From contig JAHDLO010000028.1 of the NCBI GenBank assembly GCA_018432235.1, forward strand, positions 1 through 64,000: DNA of 64,000 nucleotides. Direction: 5' to 3'. Positions 15,601 to 24,771 of the stretch are shown piece after piece; position 1 is the stretch's first letter; every line of letters begins with the position of its first letter. This DNA is from Clostridiaceae bacterium. Lineage in GTDB: Bacteria; Bacillota; Clostridia; Peptostreptococcales; Natronincolaceae. The notes beneath the pieces are model-generated. The model worked only from the letters and a program-made list of their open reading frames with translations. It did not search any database and was not told where the DNA came from. The translations under genes were made by a program, and so were the position numbers.

Positions 15601-17520
15601 TTGAAGGATTCTCGAAATGTATATCTAACGAATATACCACTAAAGGAAGCACAGGAGCAATATTTGGAGGTCATAGATTTTTCAACGGTTTATGGTGAAA
15701 GGGAAAGGATTTTAACTGTAGATGCCCTAAACAGAATCACAGCGAAGCCTGTTTTTGCTAAAAAATCCTCCCCCAGCTACAATGCTGCCGCTATGGATGG
15801 TGTTGCTGTTATAACTGGCAAAACCCACGGCGCAACAGAGATAAATCCAATAAGATTGAAAAAGGGTGTTGATTACGAATACATAAATACCGGAGGGCAT
15901 ATCAAGGACCCCTTTGATGCGGTGATTATGATTGAGGATATTGTTGAGATTGATGCTGAGACGGTTGAAATAATGGAGCCCGCCAAGAATTGGCAGCATG
16001 TAAGACCTGTCGGGGAGGATATTGTAGAAGGCGAATTGATAATTTCTGCCAATCATCAGATCAGGCCCTTTGATATAGGGGCATTGCTGGCGGGACAAAT
16101 TAGAGAGGTGGAGGTTTACAGACACTTAAGGGTCGGTATACTACCTACAGGCTCAGAGATTATTGATGTTTCTGATGAGCTGCAGGAGGGGAAAATAATA
16201 GAATCTAACTCCAGTATGTTTGCAGCCTTAGTACAGCAATACAATGCTCTGCCGGTGAGGTATCCGGTTGTTAAGGACGACTATGACCTGATTAAGGAGA
16301 CCATATTAAAGCTGACGGAAGAAAATGATATGGTCATAATAAATGCCGGCTCCTCAGCCGGTTCTAAGGACTATACCGTAAATGTTCTAAGGGAAATCGG
16401 TGAAGTGGTGATTCATGGGATTGCCACAAAGCCCGGCAAGCCAGCTATTCTGGCTTTAGTGAAGGGGAAGCCTGTAATAGGAATACCAGGATACCCGGTG
16501 TCGGCTTACTTTGTGTTTGATTTCTTTGTTAAGCCCTTGATTTTCAGCTACAACCATCAGCTTACCATACAGCTGCCGGTGGTTAAAGCCACCTTATCCA
16601 AGCGAATTGTGTCCTCACTAAAGCATGAGGAGTTTATCCGGATAAAGCTGGGAAAGGTCAAGGAAAAGTTAATTGCCACGCCTTTAGATAGAGGCGCAGG
16701 TGTTACAATGTCCTTGGTACGGGCCGACGGTGTACTGGTGGTGCCTCAGCAATGCGAGGGCTATGATGGCGGTAGCGAGGTGGATATACAATTATATAAA
16801 CCGATGGAGGAGATTCAGAATACCATCGTTTCTATAGGCAGCCATGACATGGTAATGGACTTGCTGGGGGATAAAATGAGACTGCATTATAATGATTTAT
16901 ACTTATCCTCAGCTCATGTTGGCAGCCTTGGCGGGATTATGGCTATGAAAAAGCAGGAATGCCATATTGCCCCTATACATTTACTGGATGCCAAGACTGG
17001 CAGCTACAATGAAGCCTATGTCCGCCAATATATTAAAGAAGCGCCAATGGCCATCATTAAATTTATTAGAAGAAGCCAGGGTCTAATGGTACAGAAGGGC
17101 AATCCCCATAGCATCAAGGGGATAGAGGATGTTATCTCCAAGAAGCTTCAATATGTCAACCGTCAGAGGGGTGCCGGAACAAGAATATTACTGGATTATT
17201 ATATAGAGCAGCTGCAGGTGGACACTGAAGAACTAATGGGCTATGAAAGAGAAATGACAACTCATATGTCAGTGGCTGCTGCTATTGCCAGCGGTACAGC
17301 CGATTGTGGGCTTGGCATTCTTTCGGCAGCTGAGGCAATGGGGTTGGATTTTGTTCCTGTGGCATGGGAGGATTATGATCTTTTAATTCCTCAGGAAATG
17401 CTGAAGGATACTAAGATTGAAAGGCTACTGGAGATTATTAAGGGTCAGGATTTCATTACGACGGTGGAGGGCTTTGGAGGCTACGATACAAATAGGATTG
17501 GTGAAATTATTTTACTATAA
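15601..17520 (+). CDS. MoeA fused to a C-terminal substrate-binding (PBP-like) domain
   Basis: This 639-residue protein has a complete MoeA part (about residues 1-410: SYNAAAMDGVAV, FDAVIMIEDI, GILPTGSEII, GSSAGSKDYTV, GYPVSAYFVFD). It is followed by a periplasmic-binding-protein-like domain (about 415-639: IVSIGSHDMVMDLL, SAHVGSLGGIMAM, NRQRGAGTRILLDYY, ASGTADCGLGILSAA) of the kind that binds molybdate or other oxyanions. There is no signal peptide, so binding would be cytosolic. The TTG start follows GGGGGGAA. Such fusions are known in anaerobes and may deliver or sense molybdate or tungstate. It is co-transcribed with moeA and the MOSC gene. Confidence 0.9.
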   Translation: MKDSRNVYLTNIPLKEAQEQYLEVIDFSTVYGERERILTVDALNRITAKPVFAKKSSPSYNAAAMDGVAVITGKTHGATEINPIRLKKGVDYEYINTGGHIKDPFDAVIMIEDIVEIDAETVEIMEPAKNWQHVRPVGEDIVEGELIISANHQIRPFDIGALLAGQIREVEVYRHLRVGILPTGSEIIDVSDELQEGKIIESNSSMFAALVQQYNALPVRYPVVKDDYDLIKETILKLTEENDMVIINAGSSAGSKDYTVNVLREIGEVVIHGIATKPGKPAILALVKGKPVIGIPGYPVSAYFVFDFFVKPLIFSYNHQLTIQLPVVKATLSKRIVSSLKHEEFIRIKLGKVKEKLIATPLDRGAGVTMSLVRADGVLVVPQQCEGYDGGSEVDIQLYKPMEEIQNTIVSIGSHDMVMDLLGDKMRLHYNDLYLSSAHVGSLGGIMAMKKQECHIAPIHLLDAKTGSYNEAYVRQYIKEAPMAIIKFIRRSQGLMVQKGNPHSIKGIEDVISKKLQYVNRQRGAGTRILLDYYIEQLQVDTEELMGYEREMTTHMSVAAAIASGTADCGLGILSAAEAMGLDFVPVAWEDYDLLIPQEMLKDTKIERLLEIIKGQDFITTVEGFGGYDTNRIGEIILL

Positions 17521-17533
17521 AGGAGGAGTTAAG

Positions 17534-17971
17534 ATGGCAAGGGTTGTATCAATTAATATTAGCAGTCAAAAGGGAATACCAAAGGATGCCATAGCTGAGG
17601 GGGTATTTGTGGAGAATTTTGGTTTAAAGGAAGATTCCCACGGGGGTGACTGGCATAGACAGGTAAGCTTACTGGCTCAGGAGAGCATTGACAAAATTAA
17701 GGCAATGGGCATAAAGGATCTGGAGCCCGGAAGATTTGCTGAAAACATAACCACAGAGGGCATCTGCTTATATGAGCTGCCGGTTGGCACTAAGCTTAGA
17801 ATAGGTGAAACATTACAGGAGGTTACGCAAATAGGTAAGGAATGTCATAGTCGCTGTGCTATCTTCCAAACTGTAGGGGATTGTGTCATGCCTAAGGAGG
17901 GTATATTCACTATCATATTAAAGGGTGGACTGGTGAAGCCGGGAGATGCAATCGAAATCGTAGAAGCTTAG
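17534..17971 (+). CDS. MOSC-domain protein
   Basis: This 145-residue single MOSC domain starts at the ATG at 17534 after AAAGGAGG. Family marks are GLKEDSHGGDWHRQVSLLAQESI, the FAENITTEGI segment, and GKECHSRCAIF with the conserved cysteine (about 117). MOSC domains bind or transfer sulfur for molybdenum-cofactor enzymes. It lies 13 bp after the MoeA fusion gene and ends the operon before a strong terminator. Confidence 0.92.
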   Translation: MARVVSINISSQKGIPKDAIAEGVFVENFGLKEDSHGGDWHRQVSLLAQESIDKIKAMGIKDLEPGRFAENITTEGICLYELPVGTKLRIGETLQEVTQIGKECHSRCAIFQTVGDCVMPKEGIFTIILKGGLVKPGDAIEIVEA

Positions 17972-17982
17972 TTTGTCAATTT

Positions 17983-18004
17983 AGGAGGGTATACCCTCCT
18001 TTTT
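17983..18004 (+). terminator. Terminator of the molybdenum-cofactor operon
   Basis: aggaggg (17983-17989) pairs with ccctcct (17994-18000) around tata, followed by a T run. Confidence 0.85.
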
Positions 18005-18091
18005 CATGCAATTTTTAACAGCTATTTTACAATACGATAACAATAATGAAATATTCCTTTTTTAGAATGATTCTAGAGAAGGGGTGTTTAA

Positions 18092-19303
18092 ATGATAATA
18101 GACCATCAGCCAAAGGATTTAGAAGAGGAATTCTACGATATATTAAAGAATAAAAAAATAAATACATACTTTCAACCGATAATTTCCCTGAAAAATGGTG
18201 AAATCATAGGCTATGAGGCCTTGAGCAGAGGGCCGATAGATGGTCTGCTGCATTTGCCCGAGACACTTTTTGACTGCGCGAAGATCATGAATAAGGTCTG
18301 GGAGCTGGATTTGCTATGCCGGATAAAGGCAATTGAGAGGGCAAAGGAGATCATTGGTGATAAGTACTTATTTATAAATATTGAACCGGATATCATCAAG
18401 GACCCTGAATTTAAGCGAGGCTTCACAAAGGAGTATTTAGAGGCCTATCAGATATCACCAGAAAACATTATATTTGAAATTACAGAGCATCAGGCGGTTT
18501 TGGATTTCAGGGGCTTTAGGGAAATTATAGACAATTACAAGGGTCAAGGCTATAGAATTGCAATTGATGATGCTGGAGACGGCTATTCAGGTTTGAGGAT
18601 GCTGGCGGAAATAAGACCGAATTTTGTCAAGATAGACATGGGCCTTATTAGGAATATAGACAAGGATATGATGAAAAAGGAGCTGCTGAGGAGTATTCAG
18701 AGCTTTTCTAGGATAACCAATATTAAGCTGATCGCTGAGGGGATAGAAACCATCGATGAGCTTAGAACTTTGATAGAAATAGGTATTGAATATGGGCAGG
18801 GCTATTTTATACAAAAGCCTAATCCTTCCTTTATACAATTGAACCCTCGTATCATGCAGACAATATTACACATAAATGAAGTCACCACTGAAGCGGAGCG
18901 TAATGGCAGCAGCAGACCTATCGGTGCCCTTGTAAGGCGGGATACGGCGGTTTTTGTAAATGACAGCTGCCATAGGATTAATGATATTTTTAACGAAAGC
19001 TACAATCTTCAGGGAATAGCAGTGCTGAAAAGCAATAAGGCAGTTGGGCTAATCATGAGGCATAAATTCTACTATCAAATGGAAAAGCATAAAAGACACT
19101 TGGATTTTCTATCGAGAAAGATAGGTGATGTCATGGATAGTTACCCTCTGGTGGTGGAGGCTGATACTATGCTTTCAGAGGTTTGTCAGATGGCTATCTC
19201 CAGAGAAGAAAAAAACGTCTATGACTATGTCGTCATCACCGAAAAAGGTCAATACATAGGAATTGTCCCCTTTGCAGGTCTATTGGAAGCAATGATGGGA
19301 TAA
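18092..19303 (+). CDS. EAL-domain c-di-GMP phosphodiesterase with CBS domains
   Basis: This 403-residue cytosolic protein has an EAL domain (about residues 20-255) that appears catalytically complete: E42-A-L, FINIEP, FEITEH, IDDAGDGYSG, FVKIDM, LIAEGIET and GQGYFIQKP. The C-terminal part (about 280-403) fits a pair of CBS domains (ALVRRDTAVFVNDSCHRINDIF; VMDSYPLVVEADTMLSEVC), which often bind adenine nucleotides. It should hydrolyse c-di-GMP under nucleotide control. It stands alone between two terminators. Confidence 0.9.
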   Translation: MIIDHQPKDLEEEFYDILKNKKINTYFQPIISLKNGEIIGYEALSRGPIDGLLHLPETLFDCAKIMNKVWELDLLCRIKAIERAKEIIGDKYLFINIEPDIIKDPEFKRGFTKEYLEAYQISPENIIFEITEHQAVLDFRGFREIIDNYKGQGYRIAIDDAGDGYSGLRMLAEIRPNFVKIDMGLIRNIDKDMMKKELLRSIQSFSRITNIKLIAEGIETIDELRTLIEIGIEYGQGYFIQKPNPSFIQLNPRIMQTILHINEVTTEAERNGSSRPIGALVRRDTAVFVNDSCHRINDIFNESYNLQGIAVLKSNKAVGLIMRHKFYYQMEKHKRHLDFLSRKIGDVMDSYPLVVEADTMLSEVCQMAISREEKNVYDYVVITEKGQYIGIVPFAGLLEAMMG

Positions 19304-19407
19304 AGAAGAGAAATACATTGAATTACCCTCGACAAGGCTGATTATACGTAGTCTTTATAAAATAAAATTTATGCAATTATAGCTTATGACTAGTTCTCTC
19401 AAGTATA

Positions 19408-19443
19408 AAAGGAATACTCTTCTACGGGTATTCCTTTGTTTTT
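19408..19443 (+). terminator. Terminator after the EAL gene
   Basis: aaaggaatac (19408-19417) pairs perfectly with gtattccttt (19428-19437), followed by gttttt. Confidence 0.85.
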
Positions 19444-19494
19444 ATGCTGTTATTTAGGCTATAATAACATAAAGAGATTTTGAGGAGGGAGACT

Positions 19495-21210
19495 ATGGAT
19501 AAAGGTTACATTAGTCAAGTGTTGGAGGAAATCGGCATGCTGCTGGAGCTGAAGGGGGACAATCCCTTTAAAATAAAGGCCTATTACAATGGGGCAAGAA
19601 TTGTAGAGCTAATGGAGGAGGATATTGTCCTCTATGTCAAAGAGGGCAGGCTTGGCGAGATAAAGGGAATCGGCAAGGCCTTGGAGGATAAGATAACAGA
19701 GCTGGTGGAAACGGGAAATCTTGAGTTTTATCAGCAGCTGAAGGAGGAGCTGCCGGCAGGGCTGTTATCCTTGCTTCAGATTCCCGGGTTAGGCGCAAAA
19801 AAGGTCCGAGAGCTTTATCAAAAGCTGGACATCACCAGTATAGAAGAGCTGCAGAGGGCATGTTCTGAAAATCGATTGGTGGACCTAAAGGGCTTCGGAG
19901 AGAAAAGCCAGAAAAAAATCCTTGAATCGATTGAAGGAATGAAAACCGTTGAGGGGCAGCATTTAATTTCTACTGGTATACATATAGCTGAAATGATTAT
20001 CGGTCAATTGAGAGCCCTTAGAGAAATCAGGGACATTAGTGTAGCTGGCAGCATCCGACGTCGCAAGGAGATAATAAAGGATATCGATATCGTAGCCAGC
20101 TGTCATACAGAGGACCGTGAAAAAATAATGAATTTTTTCGCAGGGTTGGAGATGGTGACCTCTGTCATTGCTAAGGGTAATACCAAAACCAGTATTGCAT
20201 TAAATATGGGCTTGAATGTAGATTTAAGGCTGGTGAGTCTTGAGGAATATCCTCATGCTTTGCAGCATTTCACTGGCAGCAAGGAGCATAATACAGCCCT
20301 ACGGCATAGGGCTAAGGGTATGGGGCTGAAGGTAAATGAGTATGGCATTTTTCGTGACGAGGAGAGGCTGCTGGCGGAAAATGAAGCAGACCTTTACAAA
20401 ATATTGAAGCTCCAATACATACCGCCTGAGCTAAGAGAGAACAATGGTGAGCTGGAGGCTGCTGACGAATATAAAATACCAGCCTTAATCGAACTGGAGG
20501 ATATCAAGGGGGTACTGCATGTCCACAGCCAGTATAGCGATGGTAAAAATAAAATCGAGGAGCTGGTGGTGGCTGCCATCGCAAAGGGCTTTCAGTATAT
20601 AGGTATATCTGACCACAGCAAAAGCGCCTTCTATGCTGGTGGTCTAAAGGAGTCTGATATTATTAAGCAGCATAGGGAGATCGAGGCGCTTAGGGAAAAA
20701 TACCCCAATATCAGCATACTGAAGGGGATTGAGTCCGACATACTGAATGATGGTGCCTTAGACTACAGCGATGAGGTTTTAAGCAGCTTTGACTATGTCA
20801 TAGGCTCCATACACTCAGGCTTTACCATGAGCAAGGAGGCCATGACGGAGAGGATTTCAAGGGCTATTAAAAATAAGCATCTGAATATCCTTGGACATGC
20901 AACAGGCAGATTGCTGCTCTCCAGAAAAGCCTATGAATTGGACATCGAAAAAATAATAGATTTGTGTGCAGAGTATAAGGTAGCTATCGAAATAAACAGT
21001 AATCCCCGTAGGCTGGATTTGGATTGGATAAGGTGCAAATATGCCAAGGAAAAGGGCGTAATGCTGGCAATCGAACCAGATGCCCATAGGGTTGAGGGCA
21101 TAGATGACATATGCTACGGTTTAGGTGTGGCAAGAAAGGGCTGGCTGGAGGCGAAGGATGTGCTGAACAGCAGCAATGTAGATAGGTTGAAGGAATTTTT
21201 ACGAAAGTAG
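19495..21210 (+). CDS. polX: Family X DNA polymerase with PHP domain
   Basis: This 571-residue protein has two helix-hairpin-helix elements (IKGIGKALEDKI; IPGLGAKKVRELY), a pol-beta nucleotidyltransferase palm with D196-x-D198 (IKDIDIVAS) and a later DLRL aspartate, and a C-terminal PHP domain (H342-V-H344-SQYSDG, GISDHSKS, GIESDI, ILGHATGR, EINSNPRRLD, EPDAH). Bacterial PolX fills short gaps in base-excision repair, and the PHP part is a Mn-dependent 3'-5' exonuclease. The ATG at 19495 follows GAGGAGGGA. A TATAAT-like -10 lies near 19461. Confidence 0.93.
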   Translation: MDKGYISQVLEEIGMLLELKGDNPFKIKAYYNGARIVELMEEDIVLYVKEGRLGEIKGIGKALEDKITELVETGNLEFYQQLKEELPAGLLSLLQIPGLGAKKVRELYQKLDITSIEELQRACSENRLVDLKGFGEKSQKKILESIEGMKTVEGQHLISTGIHIAEMIIGQLRALREIRDISVAGSIRRRKEIIKDIDIVASCHTEDREKIMNFFAGLEMVTSVIAKGNTKTSIALNMGLNVDLRLVSLEEYPHALQHFTGSKEHNTALRHRAKGMGLKVNEYGIFRDEERLLAENEADLYKILKLQYIPPELRENNGELEAADEYKIPALIELEDIKGVLHVHSQYSDGKNKIEELVVAAIAKGFQYIGISDHSKSAFYAGGLKESDIIKQHREIEALREKYPNISILKGIESDILNDGALDYSDEVLSSFDYVIGSIHSGFTMSKEAMTERISRAIKNKHLNILGHATGRLLLSRKAYELDIEKIIDLCAEYKVAIEINSNPRRLDLDWIRCKYAKEKGVMLAIEPDAHRVEGIDDICYGLGVARKGWLEAKDVLNSSNVDRLKEFLRK

Positions 21211-21479
21211 TTCAAAATAAAGTTATTGTATAATGAAGCGGCAAGAATACACAAACAGGACAATATTCGACATTTGTTGCGACATATTTATAGTATAGTA
21301 TACATAATAAATTTTTAAGCGGCTTAAACAGATGTAGGTATACTATATAGTTGCATTACTGGTATAGTGTTGTCAGTGCTAATGCTGATACTGTGCAGGC
21401 TATTTACAACGGCGTGTATCAATCTATTGATATAGGTATAAAAAGCTATGTCTGATGCTTTATTAAAGGGGGAAAGGTA

Positions 21480-21671
21480 TTGCTTAGAATAATTAGTGTT
21501 ATTACAAGTATAACCGTAATGTTCTTTTTCTTTAAGGGCTTTAATAGGTCTAAGGATAGCAATAATGATAAAAAGTGGGTAAATGCGATATTTATCCAAT
21601 ACATGCTGGTCTTCGGCTTGAGCATGGTGGGGTTATTTGTGTTGATTTACAGGATGGTAACCAATCAATAG
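21480..21671 (+). CDS. Small two-helix membrane protein
   Basis: This 63-residue product starts at a TTG after AAAGGGGGAAAG. It has two hydrophobic segments (IISVITSITVMFFFF and FIQYMLVFGLSMVGLFVLIY) around a charged loop (NRSKDSNNDKKW). A bidirectional terminator follows. No family is recognised. The 269 bp before it have no convincing gene, only a short protein-like frame near 21350-21452. Confidence 0.55.
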   Translation: MLRIISVITSITVMFFFFKGFNRSKDSNNDKKWVNAIFIQYMLVFGLSMVGLFVLIYRMVTNQ

Positions 21672-21683
21672 ATGTCAATAAAT

Positions 21684-21730
21684 AAAACCTTCAGATTGGT
21701 GTAATAAATCATCAATTTGAAGGTTTTTTT
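21684..21730. terminator. Bidirectional terminator
   Basis: aaaccttca-g-attg and caat-t-tgaaggttt pair across a 14-base loop, with T runs available on both strands. It serves the small gene before it and the leftward SpoVB gene after it. Confidence 0.65.
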
Positions 21731-21791
21731 AAACAATCAAGGTGTTTTTCGCTATTCACTATTCGTTATACACTATTCACTAATCCTTCCC

Positions 21792-23336
21792 CTATCCCTT
21801 AATTGCCCCTATCGCATGCTTTAAATCAATGGTTTTGGTAAATATCAGCCCCAGAAAATATAGTATGCCGCCTACCATCATGGCTACTATAGTGCTAATT
21901 CCTTTGCTGTCTATTATATAAGCTGATAATCTATAGACTAGCAGCATTCCTAAAGCCATAAGGGCTGTTGCCAAGAGTGGTTTTATCAGGCTATCCATTA
22001 GCTTCAGCCTGACCTTTATATGTCTTCTGAGGGTAATGGCATTTAAAATAAAAATGAACACTGCAGATATAACATAGCCCATAAAAAAGCCATTAATGCC
22101 ATATTTGGGATTTGGTATCAGAAAGTATGTGCAATATAGCTGGATTGTCATACCTAAAATAAAGTTTAAAGTGGTGATAACCTGCTTTCCCATACCGTGA
22201 AGAATGCCTGATAATGTATGGTTTAAGCATAAGAATATTGTGGCATAGCTAATAATAGCTAAATAACTACCGACATCCTTTTGCTTGTATATAAGTCCGG
22301 CTAAATGGTCACCGAATAGTATAAAAAGAAATGTCGTAGGTATAGCTGTCAGCATTGTCAGCTTCAGGGCAAGGCTGACCTTGTTTTCTACATCGTGGAG
22401 GTTGTTGACTGCCATTTGTTCCGATATACTTGGTATGATATTCACCACTAAAGCTGAGGTAACGGTGAAGGGCAGAAAAAGCAGCGGCATGGCCATACCG
22501 GAGATTTTTCCAAAAACCTCCAGGGCTTGACCTGCTGTATAGCCTGCCACCTGTAGTCGCTGAGGAATAATAATAGAATTTATTGATTGCATTAGTGTGG
22601 ATATCAGTCTGCTGATGGTAATGGGGACAGAAATATATAAAATGCTGCCTAAAACCTTGTAGGAGCTTTGATTTAGAGCTTTGTAGACGATGCTTCTGGA
22701 AAAGACCTTTTTAAAGTTAAACTTCAGCACAAGATACAAGAGACCAAAGAGTTCACCGATGGAAACCCCAATGATGGCAATGGTGGCAGCCGTTACAGGA
22801 TGATTTGGCTTTTTTATATACAAATACAGCAGCACAAAGGAAATCCGGGCAATTTGCTCCACTATTTGAGCAGCAGCTGCGGGTTTTATATCCGTCATAC
22901 CATAGAAGTAGCCTCTTAAAATGCTGGAGAAGGTGATAAGGGCAATAGCTGGTATCGACCATAATAAGGGGTAAAAGAGCTGTTGATTTTTTAGAATGCT
23001 GATGGTAATATAATCCAGCTTAAGAGAAACTACCACGGTTAGAATAAGGGATAGTATGCCCCCCAGCAAAATGGCAATTGAAAGGGTTTTGTAAATTCCC
23101 CTTCTGTTGCCTAGGGAGTTTTCTCTTGCCACTAGCTTAGAAACGGCAATAGGAATCCCGGCGGTTGGTATGGCAATCAGTACCATTAAAAAAGGAAATA
23201 CCATTTGATAAAGACCAATGGCTTGAGGACCAATGATCCTTGATAGGATTATTCGGTAAACAAAGCCCAAGGATCTTACTAAAAAGTTGATTAAAGCTAG
23301 GATTATAGTGCCGAGAATAAAGGAAGTTTTTTTCAA
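21792..23336 (-). CDS. spoVB: SpoVB-type oligosaccharide/lipid flippase
   Basis: This protein of about 514 residues, with some 14 hydrophobic segments, belongs to the MVF/polysaccharide-synthase group of the MOP superfamily. Early marks are LVRSLGFVYRIILSRIIGPQAIGLYQMVFPFL and GIPIAVSKLVARE. SpoVB is needed for spore cortex, moving peptidoglycan precursor lipid across the membrane; other family members flip lipid II. The TTG at 23336 is spaced better from GAGGTGG than the ATG at 23342. It is a single leftward gene. Confidence 0.85.
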   Translation of the reverse strand: MKKTSFILGTIILALINFLVRSLGFVYRIILSRIIGPQAIGLYQMVFPFLMVLIAIPTAGIPIAVSKLVARENSLGNRRGIYKTLSIAILLGGILSLILTVVVSLKLDYITISILKNQQLFYPLLWSIPAIALITFSSILRGYFYGMTDIKPAAAAQIVEQIARISFVLLYLYIKKPNHPVTAATIAIIGVSIGELFGLLYLVLKFNFKKVFSRSIVYKALNQSSYKVLGSILYISVPITISRLISTLMQSINSIIIPQRLQVAGYTAGQALEVFGKISGMAMPLLFLPFTVTSALVVNIIPSISEQMAVNNLHDVENKVSLALKLTMLTAIPTTFLFILFGDHLAGLIYKQKDVGSYLAIISYATIFLCLNHTLSGILHGMGKQVITTLNFILGMTIQLYCTYFLIPNPKYGINGFFMGYVISAVFIFILNAITLRRHIKVRLKLMDSLIKPLLATALMALGMLLVYRLSAYIIDSKGISTIVAMMVGGILYFLGLIFTKTIDLKHAIGAIKG

Positions 23337-23543
23337 AGTCATCCACCTCTATTGATTATTTGATATTTCATAGATATTCTTAAAAAACATAGATTATTAC
23401 AGGTGTCCTTCCATTGGCAACTCAATGAACTGGACAATTAAGCCCTTGGCTAAATAGCATCAAGGCATGAGGAGGTAGTCGGTGGGGCAAATAAAATTCT
23501 TTTATTTCGGCTGTGAATATGACATAAAGATGGGTACATATAT

Positions 23544-24209
23544 ATGCATATGGAAATAATGTTAGATACGGAGATGATGCTTATGATTGAGAAAATTTCT
23601 GGGATATTACAGAAGGAAGAGCTTGTTAAAATAGTCGAAGAAAGGCTTCAGAAGGGCAGTGAAACCCTGACTCTGGCTACTATAGACATGGATAATTTTG
23701 AGGCAGTCAACAGCTATTACGGTGAGATGGTAGGGGATAGCGTAATCGAAAAAATAGCATTGGTTCTAAAGCAGAATTTGAGGTCTACGGATTTAGTGGG
23801 TAAGGGAAAGAAGGACGAGTTTAATGTCATTTTTGATAACACCCCAGCAGAAACAGGCTTTATCATGATTGAGGAGATACGCAAATATCTTGATAACAAC
23901 ACCTTCCAGCTGGGGGATAAAAGAAAGGATATATCCATAAAAATTAGTGCAGGTGTAGCAAGCTTTCCAAAGGATGCCAAAAATGCCATCGAGCTTTTTA
24001 GGGCTGCCGACAGCGCTCTTTTCAGAGCAAAGCGTGAGGGAAAGAATAGAGTTTGTCTGGCAGAAAGTGAAAGCATGACCTTAAAATCCAACTACTATAC
24101 CAAAACCCAATTGGAGCGGCTTACGGAGCTTTCAAAGAAAACCGACAAAACAGAGGCATTTCTTTTGAGAGAAGCTCTGGATGATTTGTTCGAAAAATAC
24201 AGTAAATAG
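23544..24209 (+). CDS. Degenerate GGDEF-domain protein, probable c-di-GMP receptor
   Basis: This protein of about 221 residues has a GGDEF fold (TLATIDMDNFEAVNSYYGEMVGD; ISAGVASFPKDAKNAIELFRAADSALFRAKREGKNR). The active-site loop reads KKDEF (residues 89-93) in place of GG[DE]EF, so cyclase activity is unlikely. The inhibitory site R80-S-T-D83 stands exactly five residues before it and is intact, as in proteins that bind c-di-GMP without making it. The last 45 residues (TQLERLTELSKKTDKTEAFLLREALDDLFEKY) resemble a ribbon-helix-helix motif, which would suit a c-di-GMP-responsive DNA-binding protein. The start could also be the ATG at 23583, after GGAG. Confidence 0.8.
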   Translation: MHMEIMLDTEMMLMIEKISGILQKEELVKIVEERLQKGSETLTLATIDMDNFEAVNSYYGEMVGDSVIEKIALVLKQNLRSTDLVGKGKKDEFNVIFDNTPAETGFIMIEEIRKYLDNNTFQLGDKRKDISIKISAGVASFPKDAKNAIELFRAADSALFRAKREGKNRVCLAESESMTLKSNYYTKTQLERLTELSKKTDKTEAFLLREALDDLFEKYSK

Positions 24210-24210
24210 A

Positions 24211-24233
24211 AGGGAGCATAGGCTCTCTTTTTT
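24211..24233 (+). terminator. Rho-independent terminator
   Basis: agggagc (24211-24217) pairs with gctctct (24222-24228), followed by a T run. Confidence 0.7.
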
Positions 24234-24302
24234 GTGTGCTTTATTTAAGGATTGAAAAGCTTGAAAAGGAAACACTATTATTAAAGCATAAGGAGGGGTT
24301 AT

Positions 24303-24488
24303 ATGGCAAAAAAATCATTAGTCATAAAACAGAGGCGGAAGCAAAGGTATTCGTCAAGGGAATATCATCGCTGCAAAATATGTGGTAGACCTCATGGATA
24401 TCTCAGAAAATTCGGTATATGCAGAATTTGCTTTCGGCAGCTGGCATATAAGGGACATATACCTGGTGTTAAAAAGGCTAGCTGGTAG
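24303..24488 (+). CDS. rpsN: Ribosomal protein uS14, zinc-binding type (S14Z)
   Basis: This 61-residue protein is a complete type-Z S14. The N-terminus is basic, then CKICGRPHGYLRKFGICRICFRQLAYKGHIPGVKKASW gives the two CxxC pairs that bind zinc. It assembles into the 30S head. The ATG follows TAAGGAGG. It is not in a ribosomal protein operon but precedes a zinc-ribbon gene, so it may be the only copy relocated or an extra one. Confidence 0.93.
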   Translation: MAKKSLVIKQRRKQRYSSREYHRCKICGRPHGYLRKFGICRICFRQLAYKGHIPGVKKASW

Positions 24489-24500
24489 GAGGTGGAGAGA

Positions 24501-24743
24501 TTGGAATACGTTTGTCCAATATGCAATAGCCTCTATAGCTACATCGTAAAATGCCCTAATTGTGGAAGACAAATGGAGGATAAGGGTGTTATACAGGATT
24601 ATTTAGATGATTATAGTCCCTACCTCAGCATGGATATAACCCAAAAGGTGGATGGAGCACCAGCTACGGCCTGTACCCATTTATTTTATTGTGTCGAATG
24701 TAAAAATGATAAAAGAGTAGCAATAGAAAAGATTTTGATTTAA
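24501..24743 (+). CDS. Small zinc-ribbon protein, unknown
   Basis: The TTG at 24501 follows AGGAGG at 8 bases; an upstream GTG overlaps the ribosome site. The 80-residue protein has two CxxC pairs (CPICNSLYSYIVKCPNCGRQM) and a later H-x-FYCVEC motif, suggesting one or two zinc sites. It lies 12 bp after the S14 gene and 28 bp before the TIM-barrel gene, so all three may be one operon. No family is recognised. Confidence 0.7.
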   Translation: MEYVCPICNSLYSYIVKCPNCGRQMEDKGVIQDYLDDYSPYLSMDITQKVDGAPATACTHLFYCVECKNDKRVAIEKILI

Positions 24744-24771
24744 AATAAAGATAATGAAAGGGGGATAATAT

